A DNA stretch of 19,045 bases, taken from Marinisporobacter balticus. Lineage in GTDB: Bacteria > Bacillota > Clostridia > Peptostreptococcales > Thermotaleaceae. A program made the translations under genes and the position numbers. This document shows, one piece after another, positions 1 to 7,552 of this stretch (position 1 is its first letter; every line of letters starts with the position of its first letter). The DNA is taken from NCBI RefSeq assembly GCF_004345705.1, contig NZ_SLWV01000042.1, forward strand, positions 1 through 19,045, given 5' to 3'. Below the pieces are notes generated by a model. It was not told the origin of the DNA. It worked only from the letters and a program-made list of their open reading frames with translations, and searched no databases.

Positions 1-19
1 TTTTGTTTGAATCGGTCAT
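1..19 (-). CDS. start of a gene running off the left edge
   Basis: On the minus strand an ATG at 19-17 is followed by codons for M-T-D-S-N-K before the window ends. An AAGGAG ribosome binding site at 27-32 sits at proper distance upstream. Only six residues are visible, so no product can be named. It lies downstream of the HxlR regulator in the same direction, with about 250 bp between that hold a possible own promoter (TAGACA-17-TACAAT on the minus strand, around 50-80). An oxidoreductase or efflux gene would be usual next to HxlR, but that is inference. Confidence 0.45.
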
Positions 20-266
20 GGTTATTCTCCTTTGTCTTAATAAATTTATTGTACATGACCTTAAAATATCTGTCTAATTAATTGTAACCTATCCATTTAT
101 TATCTTTAATAGTTGTTGAACAATAAAAGATAATTACGACTTAATTATATGTAAATCATTAATAAAGCATATTTTACTCTTTGTTTTTAGGATATAATCC
201 TAATCTGAAAATTGATATCATTGCATTATAACCGTCACCTTGCATCTGATGGCAGCTATACTCTTA

Positions 267-614
267 TTAGTCATTTTGATCGGATGGTTGATCTGAGTTT
301 GCATGGTTAACCCCCCATTTAATAAGGGTTTCGAAAATAGGTAAAAGACTTTTCCCTTCATCAGTAAGAGAATATTCTACTTTAGGCGGCACCTGAGTAT
401 AAATAACTCTATTTACTAAACCATTTTCTTCTAAGGCTCTGAGTTGTTGTGTTAGCATTTTTTGAGTAATTTTTGGCAACATTCTCCTCAATTCACTAAA
501 TCTCATAGTGTTTTCACCTAAATACCAAAGAATAAGTGATTTCCATTTCCCACCTATAAGGGCTAAACTTAACTCCATAGAACATTGATATTGGGTATCC
601 TTATATTTTATCAT
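267..614 (-). CDS. HxlR family winged-helix transcriptional regulator
   Basis: A 115-residue protein with the whole HxlR fold: an N-terminal cysteine at residue 11 followed by the family signature ELSLALIGGKWKSLILWYL, then LRRMLPKITQKMLTQQLR as the recognition part and the wing VPPKVEYSLTDEGKSLLP. HxlR/YodB-type proteins often sense electrophiles or quinones through that conserved cysteine, and they commonly control nitroreductases and other oxidoreductases. Here a ferredoxin-nitroreductase gene is divergent from it 263 bp away, which suits that role. AAGGAG lies 8 bases before the ATG, supporting the start. Length is normal for the family. The target genes are an inference from context only. 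Confidence 0.9.
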   Translation of the reverse strand: MIKYKDTQYQCSMELSLALIGGKWKSLILWYLGENTMRFSELRRMLPKITQKMLTQQLRALEENGLVNRVIYTQVPPKVEYSLTDEGKSLLPIFETLIKWGVNHANSDQPSDQND

Positions 615-877
615 TTATTTTCACTCCTTAAGATTTAATTAACTTTAAGTTTATTTGGTATATAAATAGATACTATGGAACTAATAAGTGCGTACTTGTT
701 AATTGTCATACTATCATCTATTATTATATCATTAAAGGAATTTCATGTGAACAAGATACAAGTATAGAAGAAGTGAATATACAATTTTTACGCTATGCTT
801 TTACCTATAAAAAATATTGTAAAAGAAGAAAAAAATAAGTCTGATTAAACACAAAAATCAACCAGAGGTGAATATTA
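615..877. other. divergent intergenic region, with a possible gene remnant
   Basis: This 263-bp stretch separates the HxlR gene from the nitroreductase. It must hold promoters for both directions. Partial dyads that could bind the regulator are GTAT-N8-ATAC near 659-674 and AAGT-N4-ACTT near 686-697. An open plus-strand frame without a clear start runs from about 662 to a TAA at 836-838; its end reads SCEQDTSIEEVNIQFL then a basic tail. It may be the C-terminal relic of a lost gene. I do not recognise it. Confidence 0.3.
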
Positions 878-1687
878 ATGGAATTAATTAAAGTAAACCA
901 ATCAAGGTGTATCAAATGTGGGATTTGTACGAAAATATGTCCGTCAGGAGTTCTATGTATGGGAGAGAATGGTCCTGAGGCAATTAATCCCCAAGCATGT
1001 ATAGCCTGTGGACAGTGTGTTGCTGTATGTACTCATATGGCAATTGATAATATGAAAACACCATTGAACAATCAAACCAATCTAAAAGAATTTCCAGTTA
1101 TAAATGCAGAAACTGCTCAACAGTTTCTTAGGTCCCGTCGATCAATTCGCTGTTACAAAAACATGGATGTGCCTCGAGACCAATTATTGAAATTAGTTAA
1201 CATTGTACGTTTTGCCCCTACTGCTAGTAACCTGCAAGGAGTATCGTATATCATTGTTGGAGATAATAAAATACTAAAAAAAGCGACTGAAATAACAATA
1301 GAGTGGATGGAAGCACAGATCGAAAATCCTTCACACTGGAGTTTTCCTTACCATGTTCGTGCTTACAGGGATACCGGAATAGATAAAATCTTGCGTGATG
1401 CACCATATCTTATTTTAGCCACTGCCCCAAAGGATTTTAAGAATGGTCGAGAGAATACGATTTTTTCATTTGCCTACCTTGAATTATTTGCAACTACTCT
1501 AGGATTAGGTTCTTGTTGGGCGGGACTCCTTGAAATGTGTGCATTTGCAAATCATTATCCATTACTGGAGCTATTCAACATTCCGAAAGATAAGGTGTTA
1601 ACAGGGGCAGTTATGGTTGGTTACCCCCAATATAGTTATAAGAGACTGGTAGATCGTAACCCATTAGATGTTACTTGGCTCGGGTAA
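878..1687 (+). CDS. ferredoxin-nitroreductase fusion (4Fe-4S binding nitroreductase family protein)
   Basis: The 269-residue product begins with a bacterial 2x[4Fe-4S] ferredoxin domain: CxxCxxCxxxCP at residues 11-22 and a second cluster at C41, C44, C47, C51. A nitroreductase-like FMN domain follows from about residue 84, opening with RSRRSIRCYKNMDVP and then the FMN-contacting FAPTASNLQG; GLGSCWAGLLEM lies near the C-terminus. Fusion proteins of this type are widespread in clostridia and presumably pass electrons from the clusters to flavin to reduce nitro compounds, quinones or an unknown substrate. GAGGTG lies 7 bases upstream of the ATG. The gene stands alone and is divergent from HxlR, a likely regulator. 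The cytosolic substrate cannot be deduced. Confidence 0.93.
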   Translation: MELIKVNQSRCIKCGICTKICPSGVLCMGENGPEAINPQACIACGQCVAVCTHMAIDNMKTPLNNQTNLKEFPVINAETAQQFLRSRRSIRCYKNMDVPRDQLLKLVNIVRFAPTASNLQGVSYIIVGDNKILKKATEITIEWMEAQIENPSHWSFPYHVRAYRDTGIDKILRDAPYLILATAPKDFKNGRENTIFSFAYLELFATTLGLGSCWAGLLEMCAFANHYPLLELFNIPKDKVLTGAVMVGYPQYSYKRLVDRNPLDVTWLG

Positions 1688-1854
1688 TCTAAACTCTAAA
1701 TTTTTATATTAAGATATTTAATATTGAACTAAGAATATACTACAAAAATCCAAATTGTAGTTCCTATTATTTTAGTTAATAGATAGAACTAAAGTTATAA
1801 GTAAAACATTCTATTAAATTACGCATAATGATAATATGATAAACTAATAAACTT

Positions 1855-1891
1855 AGCGTAAACTCTTGACATTCAAGACTTTACGCTTTTT
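1855..1891 (+). terminator. rho-independent terminator or strong hairpin
   Basis: AGCGTAAA, TCTTGA, a CAT loop, TCAAGA and TTTACGCT form a nearly perfect stem with one C/C mismatch, followed by TTTTT. It lies 168 bp after the nitroreductase stop, so it may end that transcript. The long distance also allows it to belong to a lost gene. Confidence 0.6.
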
Positions 1892-2312
1892 CAGTATCTC
1901 CAATTCAAAAATAAGTTCAATATATGAATATCAATACGACTTACTACTTGGAAATATTATACCATTTTTACAAACTTATAGAATCTACTAACACGAACTA
2001 CATACGGAAACTGTTGCAATAAAGTGTACCCTAATGACACTATTAGAATATGTTTCACTAGGGTTATAAACATAATATATGAAATATATCAAACAAAAAT
2101 AGACTTGATGAAACACCTATAAAACACCAAATGAACCACGTAATGGATATTAATTCCAGCATGTGGCTCATTTTTGCACGTATGTCGGATGTACCTCTTC
2201 TCCAGCAAACAAACGACTTCTATGTAGCTTGATGAGATAAAAAGTATGCTACTTTAAGAATTCCTTCCCCCTACTGGAAAAACTTTTTCTTTTCGATATA
2301 TTGTTAACTATA
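1892..2312. other. gene-free stretch with a second hairpin
   Basis: No credible gene is visible. An AT-rich inverted repeat with U-run sits at 2131-2175 and is listed separately. Around 2030-2066 a loose ACCCTA/TAGGGT dyad can be seen. The rest has no feature I can support; it may be decayed coding sequence. Confidence 0.4.
2131..2175 (+). terminator. hairpin followed by T-run
   Basis: ATGAACCACGT pairs with ATGTGGCTCAT (two G-U pairs), with an inner TGGA/TCCA pairing, and TTTTT follows. It looks like a plus-strand rho-independent terminator, but no plus-strand gene ends just before it, so it may be a relic. Confidence 0.45.
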
Positions 2313-2462
2313 TTAAGATATTAATTTACCTTGAATAGCTGCTAATTCGCTCTCTATACTATCTTGAAAACAAACACAGTTACCACTATTGCATTCATAA
2401 ATAAAATCATGCAGACTTTTACTTTTATAAGCACAAAAGTCACCAACAATAGCAATATTCAT
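2313..2462 (-). CDS. small hypothetical protein, 49 aa
   Basis: An ATG at 2462 with GAAGGA seven bases upstream opens a 49-residue frame starting MNIAIVGDFCAYKSK and ending ELAAIQGKLIS. It starts two bases after the hydrolase-fragment stop, as in an operon. It has four cysteines, three of them close together in the middle, no signal peptide and no membrane segment. I do not recognise it; it could be an intact small protein or the truncated head of a longer one. Its good ribosome binding site and tight spacing argue for a real gene start. Confidence 0.4.
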   Translation of the reverse strand: MNIAIVGDFCAYKSKSLHDFIYECNSGNCVCFQDSIESELAAIQGKLIS

Positions 2463-2464
2463 AT

Positions 2465-2683
2465 TTATTCCTTCTTTCTATCATTTAGAAACGGCATAAT
2501 CCTATCTAGTACGTTATATATCACATGCCCATTGTTTTTAATTAACTGAATGCTGGCATTAGGAATCAATTCTTTTATTCTTTGTGCAGTCTTATGTGCA
2601 TAAACCGTTGAATCATTTTCACCCGCTATATACATTACCGGCATGATTAGTTTTTTCAACTGTTCATTTTTATAATTAAGCAA
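2465..2683 (-). pseudogene. alpha/beta hydrolase, C-terminal fragment
   Basis: About 72 codons remain, containing PVMYIAGENDSTVYAHKTAQ, which carries the triad aspartate region (GENDS), and IKNNGHVIYNVLDRIMPFL with the catalytic histidine. This is the last quarter of an alpha/beta hydrolase of roughly 250-300 residues. The nucleophile elbow (GxSxG) and N-terminal fold are missing. The frame opens at a TTG right at the junction with IS21 sequence, with a stop two codons further upstream, so the front was lost by insertion or deletion rather than being a short gene. No function is expected. Confidence 0.7.
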
Positions 2684-2832
2684 ACATTAATTTCAATACA
2701 TGGGATGATATATTTCATGACCCAGTGGTTGCCAATACAATCTTGGATCGAGTGCTACATCATGCTCATGTGGTAACTATTACAGGTAAGTCATATCGAA
2801 TGAAAGATCATATGCGACCGATAGAAGATTAA
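2680..2832 (+). pseudogene. istB: IS21 family helper ATPase IstB, C-terminal fragment
   Basis: The plus-strand frame reads NTWDDIFHDPVVANTILDRV, then a segment ending in KSYRMKDHMRP and a TAA at 2830-2832. This is the C-terminal end of IS21-type IstB, the AAA+ ATPase that assists IstA in target selection; the usual protein is about 250 residues. Walker A and B motifs are missing, and no istA is in the window. It abuts the hydrolase fragment, so the left end of the IS and the front of the hydrolase were probably removed together by a deletion. Confidence 0.75.
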
Positions 2833-2870
2833 AAAATGTACATTATTATATGCACACAAATGTACATTTA
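2831..2870. repeat. two AATGTACATT palindromes: IS21 terminal repeats and/or terminator
   Basis: AATGTACATT occurs at 2835-2844 and 2859-2868, each self-complementary and 24 bp apart. IS21-family ends are known to carry several short repeats just outside istB, and these lie right after its stop. Read on the minus strand, the same sequence forms an 11-bp stem followed by a run of T, so it could also terminate the methyltransferase operon. Confidence 0.5.
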
Positions 2871-2891
2871 TAGCTTGACATTTATACTCAT

Positions 2892-3608
2892 TTACTTCTT
2901 TTGCAGTACAAAAGCGATAAAGTTCAAGTATTTCCCACCGCCAGCTTCCATTGTTTTGCGGTCATTGACCGCAATCTCATTTTCTTGGTTCAGCCACACT
3001 TCCCAAAGTTCCTCATTGCCCTCCATCTCGTATATCGAAATGACTTTGGCGTCTTTACATTGATTTAAAATTTCTGTCCAATAGTGAATATCACGCAAGT
3101 AGATAAGCTGTTCCGGCGTCCACGAGAGAAGTAATTCTTCTGGTAGATTATCATGGCAATCTTTTTTCATGCCGGGAACACAGGCATAAATATAACCGCC
3201 GCTTTTGACGAAAGGTAGTAGCTTTGCATCCAAGTATTCCGGGTCGCGTCCCCAATAATTATAAGAATCTGTGCTGACTACCGCATCGAAAAATTCTTTT
3301 TCAAATGGCAAATCGAAGGCGTCGGCCTTGACTGGTATAATCTGTTCGTGGGTTAACCCCATCTCATCAAAAAAATCTCGGTTTACCTGCGGTTCGCTCC
3401 AAAGATCGGCGGCGTAAACAGTGAAACCATAATCGTGAGCAAGCATAATGCTGGTAACCCCTTGCCCGCTGCCCAAGTCGCAAACGAGGCTTCCGGCGGG
3501 AATTTTATTATTGATAAGCATTTCCTCCTGCAATTTTAAGGGGTTAGGTCCCATCATTTTTGCTTGTAATTCAGGCGTATTGTATTTTTGGCTTATACTA
3601 TATTTCAT
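2892..3608 (-). CDS. class I SAM-dependent methyltransferase
   Basis: A 238-residue protein with the Rossmann-type SAM fold: motif I VCDLGSGQGVTS at residues 42-53, an acidic end of strand 2 (YAADLW), the PVKADAFDLPF segment that contacts adenine, and DAVVSTDSYNYWG as motif post-II. It resembles small-molecule methyltransferases of the UbiE/arsenite-methyltransferase type, but I see no feature that fixes its substrate. Its ATG overlaps the stop of the TetR gene as ATGA, so translation is probably coupled and both genes share the TetR promoter and operators. Resistance by methylation of a compound sensed by the regulator is possible but only inferred. Confidence 0.88.
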   Translation of the reverse strand: MKYSISQKYNTPELQAKMMGPNPLKLQEEMLINNKIPAGSLVCDLGSGQGVTSIMLAHDYGFTVYAADLWSEPQVNRDFFDEMGLTHEQIIPVKADAFDLPFEKEFFDAVVSTDSYNYWGRDPEYLDAKLLPFVKSGGYIYACVPGMKKDCHDNLPEELLLSWTPEQLIYLRDIHYWTEILNQCKDAKVISIYEMEGNEELWEVWLNQENEIAVNDRKTMEAGGGKYLNFIAFVLQKK

Positions 3609-4246
3609 TGTGATTGCTCCTTTTCTTTACTCATTTTCGCTGTGTTTTTTTTCATAAAGTGCTCGATGTGCGCCACTAAAAGATTCTTGGCTTTCTCTTT
3701 ATCCGGGGATACGTCATAAATACTTAACAACAGGTAATACGGTGCATAAAACTCAAGTGCTAATTGCTTCGGATTACTTTTGCTCAAAACACCTTGTTCT
3801 ATCATTTCGCGGAACAAATCTTCCATATAATCTACCGGCCCACCTGCAAGGCACTTTTGATACAGCTCTGCCATATCAGGATTTCTGTATTGCTCCAATG
3901 TAACCATTTTGCGGAAATTGCAGCCAAATTCATCCTCTGTCCAAAAACTGAATTGAGCCTTGATGAAAGCGTCAATTTTATCTACAGAAGTATTCTGGTA
4001 TGGCAATGGTGCTTTCTCGAATACTTCTTCTGGAACCTCAAATTCATGCGCTCGCTCATAATCCATTTGATAGATACGCTCCACAATGCTGTCAAATATA
4101 TCGCGCTTATTCTTGTAGTGCTTATACAAAGCTCCTTTTGTCATTCCAAGCTCCCCGGCAATAGCGCTAACCGAAACAGCTTCATAGCCATCTCGCGCAA
4201 ACAAGCGGAGCGCGGTATGCAAAATATTTTCTTTTGTATCCGACAT
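3605..4246 (-). CDS. TetR/AcrR family transcriptional regulator
   Basis: The 213-residue protein has the TetR N-terminal helix-turn-helix at about residues 9-55 (ILHTALRLFARDGYEAVSVS, GMTKGALYKHYKNK) followed by an all-helical ligand domain with FSFWTEDEFGCNFRKMVTLE. It is the first gene of an operon with the overlapping methyltransferase. The promoter 45-70 bp upstream contains two matching GTAAAC-N4-GTTNAC sites, one exactly inside the -35/-10 spacer, so it very likely represses its own operon. The purine-rich GAGAGGGG before the ATG supports the start. The ligand is unknown. Confidence 0.92.
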   Translation of the reverse strand: MSDTKENILHTALRLFARDGYEAVSVSAIAGELGMTKGALYKHYKNKRDIFDSIVERIYQMDYERAHEFEVPEEVFEKAPLPYQNTSVDKIDAFIKAQFSFWTEDEFGCNFRKMVTLEQYRNPDMAELYQKCLAGGPVDYMEDLFREMIEQGVLSKSNPKQLALEFYAPYYLLLSIYDVSPDKEKAKNLLVAHIEHFMKKNTAKMSKEKEQSQ

Positions 4247-4268
4247 CTAAAAACCCCTCTCAAAATCA

Positions 4269-4284
4269 GTAAACTATCGTTCAC
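4269..4284. promoter_or_regulatory. second TetR-type operator, imperfect
   Basis: GTAAACTATCGTTCAC repeats the operator at 4296-4311 with two arm differences and the same 4-bp centre spacing; the two sites are 27 bp apart, start to start. It lies between the -10 element and the TetR start codon. Confidence 0.6.
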
Positions 4285-4289
4285 CACTT

Positions 4290-4318
4290 ATTATAGTAAA
4301 CGATGGTTTACTTGTCAA
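4290..4318 (-). promoter_or_regulatory. TetR-methyltransferase promoter with operator in the spacer
   Basis: On the minus strand TTGACA (4318-4313) and TATAAT (4295-4290) are separated by exactly 17 bp: a consensus sigma-A promoter. The spacer is filled by the perfect palindrome GTAAACGATGGTTTAC at 4296-4311. A bound TetR dimer there would block RNA polymerase directly, so autorepression is expected. Confidence 0.85.
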
Positions 4319-4422
4319 TAGGTAATTTCTTCTTTTTGACCAAAGGCACATTGGTAGGTCAAAATATCCTATGTCATCTATATTTCCACCCATTTTAAAG
4401 GAGCAAAAATCGTCATTTTTTT

Positions 4423-4524
4423 GCTCGATTTTTGCCCCGTTTTTTCTTAAAATCCACAACATATTGTGGTAAGCTTTCATTATTTATTATCTGAACCACA
4501 TTTCGTCATCAGAACCACACACTC
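4423..4524. repeat. 102-bp repeat, copy 1
   Basis: This block matches 7860-7961 over 102 bp without a gap. The first 44 bp differ at only a few positions, the next 26 bp have diverged, and the last 32 bp, beginning GAACCACATTTCGTCATC, are identical. The minus strand could encode NMLWILRKNGAKIEQKN here against NMLWFLRKDGAKIERKN in copy 2, and VCGSDDEMWF in both. It may be a relic of a shared element or a regulatory block. I do not recognise its origin. Confidence 0.6.
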
Positions 4525-4555
4525 CGTATGCCGTGAGTGTACAATAATGATGACG
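4504..4555. promoter_or_regulatory. 52-bp composite dyad
   Basis: CGTCATCA-N7-ACACTC at 4504-4524 is mirrored exactly as GAGTGT-N7-TGATGACG at 4535-4555, around a 10-bp centre. GAACCAC at 4493-4499 is likewise mirrored by GTGGTTC at 4566-4572 at a slightly different distance. The match of word order and spacing in both arms suggests a protein-binding site or cruciform, but no protein can be named. Confidence 0.45.
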
Positions 4556-4573
4556 TAAAGATCTGGTGGTTCC

Positions 4574-4994
4574 TTGGTGTCAAAACTTCTAATAAAGTCG
4601 CTTACATTTAAAGGCTTATTATTACATTCCTGAAAAAAACAACAATCATTTCTTGTCAGATATATCTCATGTTTTCACCCTCATTTACGTTGTCAGCGGC
4701 GGTTTTATCTTATTTGAGATATTTTTTCATATAATACCTATCAAATCCATATTCCTGTACTCTATCATAGATATCATATCCAAAACGGAGATAGATTTTT
4801 TGTTGAAACCTCAATGTTTTTCAACTAACAATTTTTTAACTTATTCTAATAAGAGCCTCTTTTTTCGGATATTCTTTTGCATTTCATGCAGAAAATAAGG
4901 TTTTTAGGTACACAAAACAAAACATCATTCATATATAAAGGTCCTGTGGTGCCCATTTTCCCTTACGGTAGCAAACCTCCGATGTCTAACGGGA
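4574..4994. other. gene-free AT-rich stretch left of the IS110 remnant
   Basis: No ORF with start signal or family features is seen on either strand. The right end may include the outer end of the IS110 element, whose terminal repeats are usually short and hard to see. The rest is probably decayed sequence. Confidence 0.35.
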
Positions 4995-5982
4995 TCATCT
5001 CATTCCGAGAGTCCTTAATTCCTTCGTCCTGCCTGTCCATAAGATGGGTGTCATTTTTTCTCCATCATATACGATTCCCTTTGTCAGAATCGCATAAAAG
5101 ATTCGAATTAGCTTACAGCATATAGCAACCAATGACTGTTTTTTCTTTAGAGGATTTTCTTTGCGGTTTGTGTAATACCTATGAAGTTCTTCAAATTCTT
5201 CATTCTTTGCCACTAGTGGTATTACAGCCTTAAATAGCAGCCCTCTTAAGCGACTTCTTCCTCGTTTACTTATTGTTGTCTGTCCCTTATGCTTTCCTGG
5301 GCTGTTTTCTTTCAGCGCATACCCCGCAAGTTTCTGTAGCTGTCTTGGAGACTCAAAACGCCGAATATCCCCAACTTCTGCTATAAATCCCGCTACCGTA
5401 GCAAGTCCTATTCCTTTTATTGCAAGCATTTCTTCTATTTCTGGAATAGCCTTACACAATTCTTCAAGGGTCTCCATTATTACAGTATATTGCTTCATTT
5501 TGCGTTCATAATCTTCCATCAGGGTTCGTAACTCTAGTTTTGCAGCGATATTTCCTTTGGAATATATGGGAAACTGAACCTTCCCTCAATGACAAGCTTT
5601 GCAATTGTTTTTGGATCCTTCCTGTCATTTTTGGTAGGGCTGTTATCATCAAGTTCTTTTGTCTGCTTCACATGATATGGATTTACCATAGCTATGACCA
5701 TTCCGTAGGCTTCTAGATGGCTTCCTAAATTAAACCAAAATGCCCTGTAGGCTCTATACCTGCAACCGTTTTAGTCTTTTCTTCTCTGGTGCAGATAGCC
5801 TGAATCCAACTATTAAAAGCTTCAAACCCTGAAAGAGTGTTGCTGAATGAAAAAGTTTTGGCTAGCTCTCTGCCTCTCCAATCGAATGCTCTCACATAAT
5901 GTTCTCTACTTCCAATATCAATTCCTACTACTAAAGTTGCTTCATCTACTTGATTAATCTTAAAATTTTGGTTATACTTCAT
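4995..5982 (-). pseudogene. IS110 family transposase, frameshifted
   Basis: Three pieces form one broken transposase. The N-terminal piece (5725-5982) carries the DEDD start VVGIDIGSREHYVRAFDWRG and AGIEPTGHF. A middle piece can be read in another frame with MVIAMVNPYHVKQTKE. The C-terminal piece (4995-5519) holds the Transposase_20 region, IKGIGLATVAGFIAEVGDI, and GKHKGQTTISKRGRSRLR around the conserved serine. Frame breaks lie near 5735 and near 5560. IS110 elements use an RNA-guided DEDD recombinase with a serine domain; this copy should be dead. It lies between the two 102-bp repeats. The start is preceded by no clear ribosome binding site. Confidence 0.85.
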
Positions 5983-6102
5983 CTTAAATACTTCCGGTGT
6001 GAAATTTGAATCTGTGTTATCTTTCGATCTTATTTTACACTGAGGTATTTTTTATTTGCTATCCTGATTACTTTTTAACTATACAGGAATGCTCCTAAAT
6101 CC

Positions 6103-6132
6103 AAAAATCGCCCACCATGTAGCGAGCGATTT
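6103..6132 (-). terminator. terminator of the HipA-like kinase operon
   Basis: On the minus strand AAATCGC pairs with GCGATTT and a T-run follows. It starts 12 bp after the kinase stop codon, the expected place for a rho-independent terminator. Confidence 0.6.
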
Positions 6133-6143
6133 CATTTGAATAT

Positions 6144-7088
6144 TTACATTGTAAACTCTTGTGTTAGCTCAGGTGAGCTTTCTTGTTCTTGCTGTGAAAA
6201 TTCCTGTTTCAGTAGCAGCTCCATGCTGTAGTCAAGGATTTTTTCCTTTCTTTCTGATAGTATCACCTTATAAAAATCTTTCTGTATCTCTGTAATCGTA
6301 GGAGTTTCTTCCACCAGCTTATTGAGTATATCCATATCAATGCGTTCTGCAATCCTTTTCAGCGCTCGATTACAATCCTCATTTTTCAGTGAGGAAATAT
6401 AATCAAAGTAGGAAATCTTGTTGCCGTTTTCCAAAATAGCAGCAGTAGGAAACACATAGATCCGCTGATTGATTTCCTTTTCATCATTTAGCACTGTCTG
6501 CATCCCTGCCTGATCCATTTGAGGGTATAGGCAAGAACCACAATCATAAATGGGAGCAATCTCAGCACACTGCTGCTGTTCATCAATCAGGATACCCCAG
6601 TTTCCGTTGTGGCGGTCAAAGTTCCCCAAGAAAGCATCTGCAATAAACATATCCCAAAAGAAGTCCTTTAGCTTTTGCGGTTCCACAAGGGATTGTTCGT
6701 CAATCGCTTTCATGATAGAGGAAAGCTCTGTACCATATCCGCTTTGTTCACTGTCCACGCAGGTGTTTTTGAGGTGCGCAAACTCCATTAGCTTTTTGCC
6801 GTCAGCAGTAAAATCCTTGCAGGCCACTACGATTTTTTCTTTTCCTCGCCTATCCGTATAGGTTCCAAGCAGGGTTTCCTGTACGGTAAATCCAAGCGTT
6901 TCAAAGATATGACAGGCTAAATATTCACTGATACAGCTATTGGTATAGCTCATCACTTTGCTTTTCGTTGGTACTGGCGGAAACTTCAGCATATAGCTTG
7001 TACCGTCGTACAAAACATTGATTTTATTTCCGTTGGCACCGCCGTAACCTTTAAATTTATTGACTTGGCAAGCTGTAAAATCAATCAT
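6144..7088 (-). CDS. HipA/CtkA-like serine/threonine kinase
   Basis: A 314-residue protein from the ATG at 7088, chosen because CAGGAG lies 7 bases upstream; an upstream in-frame start at 7112 lacks such a site. Features of HipA-type kinases: YMLKFPP with the ATP-binding lysine near residue 35, the catalytic loop FLGNFDRHNGNWGIL (D158, N163) and IYDCGSCLYP in place of DFG at about 181. The separate HipA N-terminal subdomain is absent, as in CtkA-family proteins. HipA kinases stop growth by phosphorylating targets such as glutamyl-tRNA synthetase; the target here is unknown. It follows the XRE gene by 4 bp in one operon, so this is probably a toxin-antitoxin-like pair. The catalytic residues look intact. 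Confidence 0.82.
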   Translation of the reverse strand: MIDFTACQVNKFKGYGGANGNKINVLYDGTSYMLKFPPVPTKSKVMSYTNSCISEYLACHIFETLGFTVQETLLGTYTDRRGKEKIVVACKDFTADGKKLMEFAHLKNTCVDSEQSGYGTELSSIMKAIDEQSLVEPQKLKDFFWDMFIADAFLGNFDRHNGNWGILIDEQQQCAEIAPIYDCGSCLYPQMDQAGMQTVLNDEKEINQRIYVFPTAAILENGNKISYFDYISSLKNEDCNRALKRIAERIDMDILNKLVEETPTITEIQKDFYKVILSERKEKILDYSMELLLKQEFSQQEQESSPELTQEFTM

Positions 7089-7092
7089 TTCA

Positions 7093-7536
7093 TTACTCCT
7101 GTTCTTCCCCATAGAGATATTTTGTTCTCAGATAATTTGCCTGTTCCTCTGAAATAATACCCGACCAGAGGTCTGCATTGATAGAGCCATACAACTCTCC
7201 CCACAGACAGTCCATGTAAGACACCTTATCTTTTTCACCCTGCAAATAATCATTGATTGCCTTTTGGAGGTGGGCAGAGAGGTTCGTTTCCAAGTAGGAG
7301 CGATCACAGGGTTTTCCGTTTTTCTGACTTTCAGAAGGCTCTCCCGTGAGGGCTAATATATCTTCAATGGTCATACCAAGTGCGCCCGACAGTTTCTGAA
7401 GGGTTTGGGCATTACAGCGTGTCAGGTTTGTTTTGCCGGAGCAGATATCCGAGAGAGTTGCCCAAGGAATACCGCTTGCTTTTGACAGGCTGTATCTGGA
7501 CATTCCTTTTTCTTTTAATAATTCATTTATTGTCAT
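7093..7536 (-). CDS. XRE family regulator, likely HipB-like antitoxin
   Basis: From the ATG at 7536 (GGTGAT upstream) the product has 147 residues. An XRE helix-turn-helix spans about 4-62: INELLKEKGMSRYSLSKASG, IPWATLSDICSGKTNL. A C-terminal extension with NLSAHLQKAINDYLQGEKDK and ISEEQANYLRTKYLYGEE follows and may contact the kinase. A longer start at 7593 is possible but would lie across the promoter. It precedes the HipA-like kinase by 4 bp. The palindrome in its promoter is the likely autoregulatory site, as for HipB. Confidence 0.85.
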   Translation of the reverse strand: MTINELLKEKGMSRYSLSKASGIPWATLSDICSGKTNLTRCNAQTLQKLSGALGMTIEDILALTGEPSESQKNGKPCDRSYLETNLSAHLQKAINDYLQGEKDKVSYMDCLWGELYGSINADLWSGIISEEQANYLRTKYLYGEEQE

Positions 7537-7552
7537 TTTTATCACCACTATC

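Noticed and set aside
1855..2175. Hairpins considered as a structured RNA or riboswitch
   Set aside because: Each is a simple stem with T-run and no conserved core motif or downstream gene in the right direction was seen.
2364..2549. 61-codon plus-strand ORF
   Set aside because: Lies antisense to the hydrolase fragment and the 49-aa ORF, has low-complexity composition and no start signal.
4274..4480. 68-codon minus-strand ORF across the TetR operator and the 102-bp repeat
   Set aside because: No ribosome binding site, it runs through the TetR promoter, and only the part shared with the other repeat copy shows resemblance; treated as part of the repeat.
4493..4520. GAACCACA direct repeats as LytTR-type operators
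   Set aside because: The 19-bp period does not fit the roughly 21-22 bp spacing usual for LytTR sites, and no LytTR gene is in the window.
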